Below, one piece after another: positions 5,984 to 8,461 of a DNA stretch of 8,461 bases. The stretch spans positions 1 to 8,461 of the forward strand of contig CANJMU010000021.1 in assembly GCA_947475135.1 (NCBI GenBank), read 5' to 3'. How positions within the stretch are numbered: the stretch's first letter is position 1; the number at the start of each line of letters is the position of its first letter. Made by a program: the position numbers and the translations under genes. This DNA comes from Silvanigrellaceae bacterium (lineage in GTDB: Bacteria > Bdellovibrionota > Oligoflexia > Silvanigrellales > Silvanigrellaceae). The notes under the pieces were generated by a model. The model worked only from the letters and a program-made list of their open reading frames with translations, made no database searches and was not told where the DNA came from.

Positions 5984-8281
5984 TTATTTATTCACAGTAA
6001 TAGGCTCTTTTAAAAACAAATAAGAGCCATAGACAACAGCTAAGACTATTGGAAAAATTCCGCAAAAAATAAAAATCAAATCTCCGATGACCCGGGTCCA
6101 TTCCAAATTATGGAAAAGTCCATGCATTGTAAAAATAAGTTCTCTGGAATGCCAGTATCCATTGGTTATAGAATCTTGAAGTTGCAAAATACCTGCAGGG
6201 AAAAGATCTAAAATAATCATAAGGGATAAGCCAATATTCAATCCCCAAAATCCAAAGGAAATATATTTTTCAATAGAAATCCATGTTTGATCATTTGATA
6301 AATGGCGAAGACCAAAGACAATGATGGCTAAAGCAAGCATTCCGAAGACCCCAAACATTGCAGCATGTCCATGATTTAATGTAAGAGTTGTTCCAATTTC
6401 AAAATAGGAAATAATCGGTAAATTAATTAAAAATCCAAAGACACCTGCGCCTACAAAATTCCAAAAACCAACAGCCATTAAAAAATAAAAAGTCCATTTG
6501 TGACGCAAAACTGGATTTTGTTTTCCAGATGTTACTTTAGTAAGACGAATAAAATCCCAAGCATCTAAAGTTAAAAGTGTTAAAGGAACAACTTCTAAGG
6601 CAGAAAAACAAGCGCCAAGAGCCATTGAAATTGGTTTTTGTCCTGTAAAATACCAATGGTGGGCAATTCCAGTAATTCCACCAGCCAAATAAAGAATTGC
6701 ATCTAAGTAAACAACCCGGGTGGCTACTTTTGAGCTGACGATTCTAAGTTGGTAAAAAATAACGGCAACCAAAACAGTTGCAAAGAGTTCAAAAAAACCT
6801 TCTACCCATAAGTGAATAATCCAAAAGCGCCAGTTATCTATAATGGAAAAATTTGTATGAGGCCCATAAAATAAGGCTGGTACATAAAATAAAGGAATTG
6901 CAACGGCGCTATATAAAAAAAGCGAAGCGAGAGTTGATTTTTCTTTATTTTGAAATGCAGGTTTGAGTGCTCTTAACATAAGGAAAAGCCAAAAAATTAA
7001 TCCAGCTGCAAGTAAAAATTGCCAAAATCGCCCCAGATCAAGATATTCTGAGCCTTGATGTCCAAACCAAAACCAAACATTTCCGAGTAAATTTTTTAGG
7101 CCAAGATATTCCCCTAGCATGCTTCCTAGGACGACGATGACAAGGGCGCCTAAAAGAACAAGGACACCAGCTTTTTGTCCTTTAGGTTCAAATCCAACCA
7201 TAGGGGCAAGCAACAATCCACCCGCAACCCACGCGGTTGCGATCCAAAAAATGGCGAGTTGTAAATGCCATGTTCTTAATAATGAAAAGGAAAACCACTG
7301 AGAAATATTTAAACCATAGAACCCATTGGGTTCAACTTTGTAGTGTGCGATAATTCCACCAATAACCCCTTGTGCAAGAAAGAGAACTGCAGCAATAACA
7401 AAGTAAAGCCCAAGGGATTTTTGGCTTGGTGTCAGTTGAGTTGTGATGTCCGATGGAAAATCCAGTTTGTCTATTTTGAAAGATTGGCTTTCATTCATGC
7501 GCCAACCAAAATAATCAAATTTTCCAAATAAAAAAAGAGTTAACCCCAATCCTCCTAAAAGGAAAATTAAACTCACTGCGCTCCAAATAATTGTTTGTGA
7601 TGCGGGATAATTCCCGACAGAAGGGTCAAAGGGGAAATTATTGGTGTAGGTATAATTTTCATGAGGTCGATTTGTCACACTAGCCCATGCGGCCCACGCA
7701 AAAAATTTTGTTAAGTCATTTAATTCTTTTTCATCGGAAATATAACTTTGTGGTAACCCAGGAGCGAGAGAGCGAGAAAAATAATTTTTCCACTCATGAA
7801 GTTGTTGGTTGTAACTTTCAACTTCCAGTGGGTTCCATAGCAGTGTATCCAATGATTTATTGTAATTATTTTCTTTAAAAGCATGACTTACTTGTGCATC
7901 TATTTGTATTTTTTGTTCATGGGTTAATTTGTCATAAGGGACATAAAAAATTTTTTCAGACAAAATTGATTGTGATATTTCTGAAGTTCGATGTAAATAT
8001 TTTGCACTGTAATCGTAACCTAAATAAGAACCATGTCCCCATAAAGTTCCATGTTCCATAAGGCCATATTTTAAAAAAACTGCTTGGCCATTAAGAATAT
8101 CATTGCCTGTAAATAAAATTTGTCCATTTTGGTCTGTTACTTTATTTGGAATTGGAGGAGCATTTTTGTAGGTTTGCTCAGTCATAAAAATTAAAACAGA
8201 AAACCCAAAAATGAGGACAAGAATTGTTACGTGTCGCCACCAAGGCGAAAGTCCATTCAAAGCAAATTGACGATCGGCCAT
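5984..8281 (-). CDS. norB: Quinol-dependent nitric oxide reductase (qNOR), single-subunit NorB/NorZ
   Basis: A 765-residue inner-membrane enzyme, usual qNOR length, that reduces two NO to N2O with electrons from quinol. After TM1 (about 16-34) comes a periplasmic cytochrome c-like domain (35-228) with the family segment KYGLMEHGTLWGHGSYLG (71-88). It has no CxxCH haem site, which marks the quinol type over the cytochrome c type. The catalytic half has about 13 membrane segments from residue 230 on. Expected ligands are all present: H339 (RTWHLQLAIFW) and H639 for low-spin haem b, H637 (NHGHAAMFG) for haem b3, and H490, H541, H542 with E494 (HLWVEGFFE; ITGIAHHWYF) for the non-haem iron. E498 is also conserved. 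No norD/norQ accessory genes are next to it, as is normal for qNOR. It follows scpA by 17 nt with a strong AAGGAG site. Likely roles are NO detoxification or partial denitrification; no nitrite reductase is visible. Confidence 0.96.
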   Translation of the reverse strand: MADRQFALNGLSPWWRHVTILVLIFGFSVLIFMTEQTYKNAPPIPNKVTDQNGQILFTGNDILNGQAVFLKYGLMEHGTLWGHGSYLGYDYSAKYLHRTSEISQSILSEKIFYVPYDKLTHEQKIQIDAQVSHAFKENNYNKSLDTLLWNPLEVESYNQQLHEWKNYFSRSLAPGLPQSYISDEKELNDLTKFFAWAAWASVTNRPHENYTYTNNFPFDPSVGNYPASQTIIWSAVSLIFLLGGLGLTLFLFGKFDYFGWRMNESQSFKIDKLDFPSDITTQLTPSQKSLGLYFVIAAVLFLAQGVIGGIIAHYKVEPNGFYGLNISQWFSFSLLRTWHLQLAIFWIATAWVAGGLLLAPMVGFEPKGQKAGVLVLLGALVIVVLGSMLGEYLGLKNLLGNVWFWFGHQGSEYLDLGRFWQFLLAAGLIFWLFLMLRALKPAFQNKEKSTLASLFLYSAVAIPLFYVPALFYGPHTNFSIIDNWRFWIIHLWVEGFFELFATVLVAVIFYQLRIVSSKVATRVVYLDAILYLAGGITGIAHHWYFTGQKPISMALGACFSALEVVPLTLLTLDAWDFIRLTKVTSGKQNPVLRHKWTFYFLMAVGFWNFVGAGVFGFLINLPIISYFEIGTTLTLNHGHAAMFGVFGMLALAIIVFGLRHLSNDQTWISIEKYISFGFWGLNIGLSLMIILDLFPAGILQLQDSITNGYWHSRELIFTMHGLFHNLEWTRVIGDLIFIFCGIFPIVLAVVYGSYLFLKEPITVNK

Positions 8282-8288
8282 ACTTTTT

Positions 8289-8294
8289 CTCCTT
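8289..8294 (-). promoter_or_regulatory. Ribosome binding site of the NO reductase gene
   Basis: AAGGAG on the minus strand lies 7 nt before the ATG at 8281, within the short gap after the scpA stop. It fixes the qNOR start and gives a protein whose N-terminus reaches TM1 at about residue 16, as in the family. Confidence 0.75.
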
Positions 8295-8299
8295 CAGGG

Positions 8300-8461
8300 T
8301 TATAACAATGAAGCATCTAAATTTCCAAAAATAGTTTTATCCGATGTAAATAATTCTCCTTTTGAAATATGGATAGGCGAAAATAAATTTTCTTGGAAAA
8401 TATTCACAAATCGCATTTTGCTTAACTCGAGTACTGCCATAAATGTCACAAGAAGCTCATA
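8300..8461 (-). CDS. scpA: Segregation and condensation protein A (ScpA), C-terminal end only
   Basis: The last 53 codons of a gene that starts beyond the right edge; the frame is open to nt 8461 and ends at TAA (8300-8302). The visible residues begin YELLVTFMAVLELSKMRFVN, followed by IFQENLFSPIHI. This matches the C-terminal winged-helix region of ScpA, whose usual form is a (V/L)VxTFLAxLEL hydrophobic helix, then a basic residue, then a Q-x-x-x-F-x-x-I strand. ScpA is the kleisin that bridges SMC heads in the bacterial condensin; this domain contacts the SMC cap. A 20-residue tail after the strand (SKGELF to DASLL) is not diagnostic. The gene normally downstream, scpB, is absent here and the NO reductase follows. 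The identification rests on a short piece, so moderate-to-good confidence. Confidence 0.75.
   Translation of the reverse strand, partial: YELLVTFMAVLELSKMRFVNIFQENLFSPIHISKGELFTSDKTIFGNLDASLL

Noticed and set aside
7590..8180. Possibility that the NO reductase is a broken cytochrome c fusion because it lacks CxxCH
   Set aside because: Lack of the haem c site in this domain is normal for quinol-dependent NO reductases, and the reading frame and all metal ligands are intact.
1..8461. CRISPR arrays, tRNA/rRNA genes, insertion sequences or phage genes
   Set aside because: No spaced direct repeats, cloverleaf-like segments, transposase motifs or phage proteins were found; nearly all of the window is covered by recognised genes.

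Overview
The window comes from an AT-rich (roughly one third G+C by eye) Gram-negative-type bacterial chromosome. It is gene-dense, with housekeeping and metabolic genes and no sign of phage, insertion sequences, CRISPR or RNA genes. Lineage cannot be fixed from the sequence. The mix of leucine/terpene-type acyl-CoA genes, a metabolite:H+ symporter, a QmcA/NfeD pair, a quinol NO reductase and ScpA would suit an AT-rich proteobacterium or a Bdellovibrionota-like bacterium. That is inference only.

Layout, plus strand: nt 2-2468 carry two genes read left to right. The first is the 3' part of an AtuA-family gene that begins outside the window. It is followed 22 nt later by a crotonase-fold hydratase most like methylglutaconyl-CoA hydratase (LiuC). 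Together they look like part of a leucine / acyclic terpene (branched acyl-CoA) degradation cluster.

Layout, minus strand: nt 2483-8461 carry six genes all read right to left. In transcription order they are: the 3' end of scpA (chromosome condensation), a quinol-dependent nitric oxide reductase (NO detoxification or respiration), a short NfeD protein, a QmcA-like SPFH membrane protein, a DEDDh 3'-5' exonuclease, and an MHS-family MFS transporter. Spacings are short: 17 nt (scpA-nor), 80 nt (nor-nfeD, containing a perfect inverted repeat), 67 nt (nfeD-qmcA), a 4-nt ATGA overlap (qmcA-exonuclease) and 10 nt (exonuclease-transporter). The two blocks converge with only 14 nt between stop codons.

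How the genes fit together: NfeD and QmcA are a known partner pair in bacterial membranes. The NO reductase is self-contained (quinol type, one polypeptide). The exonuclease is translationally coupled to qmcA and carries an N-terminal peptide resembling a sliding-clamp binding motif, which is the most interesting protein-level detail here. The inverted repeat between nor and nfeD has its T-run on the plus strand, opposite to the flanking genes, and is the most interesting non-coding signal. No wholly new system is evident. Most of the window is recognisable biology in a somewhat unusual arrangement. There is no gene-free stretch longer than 80 nt.
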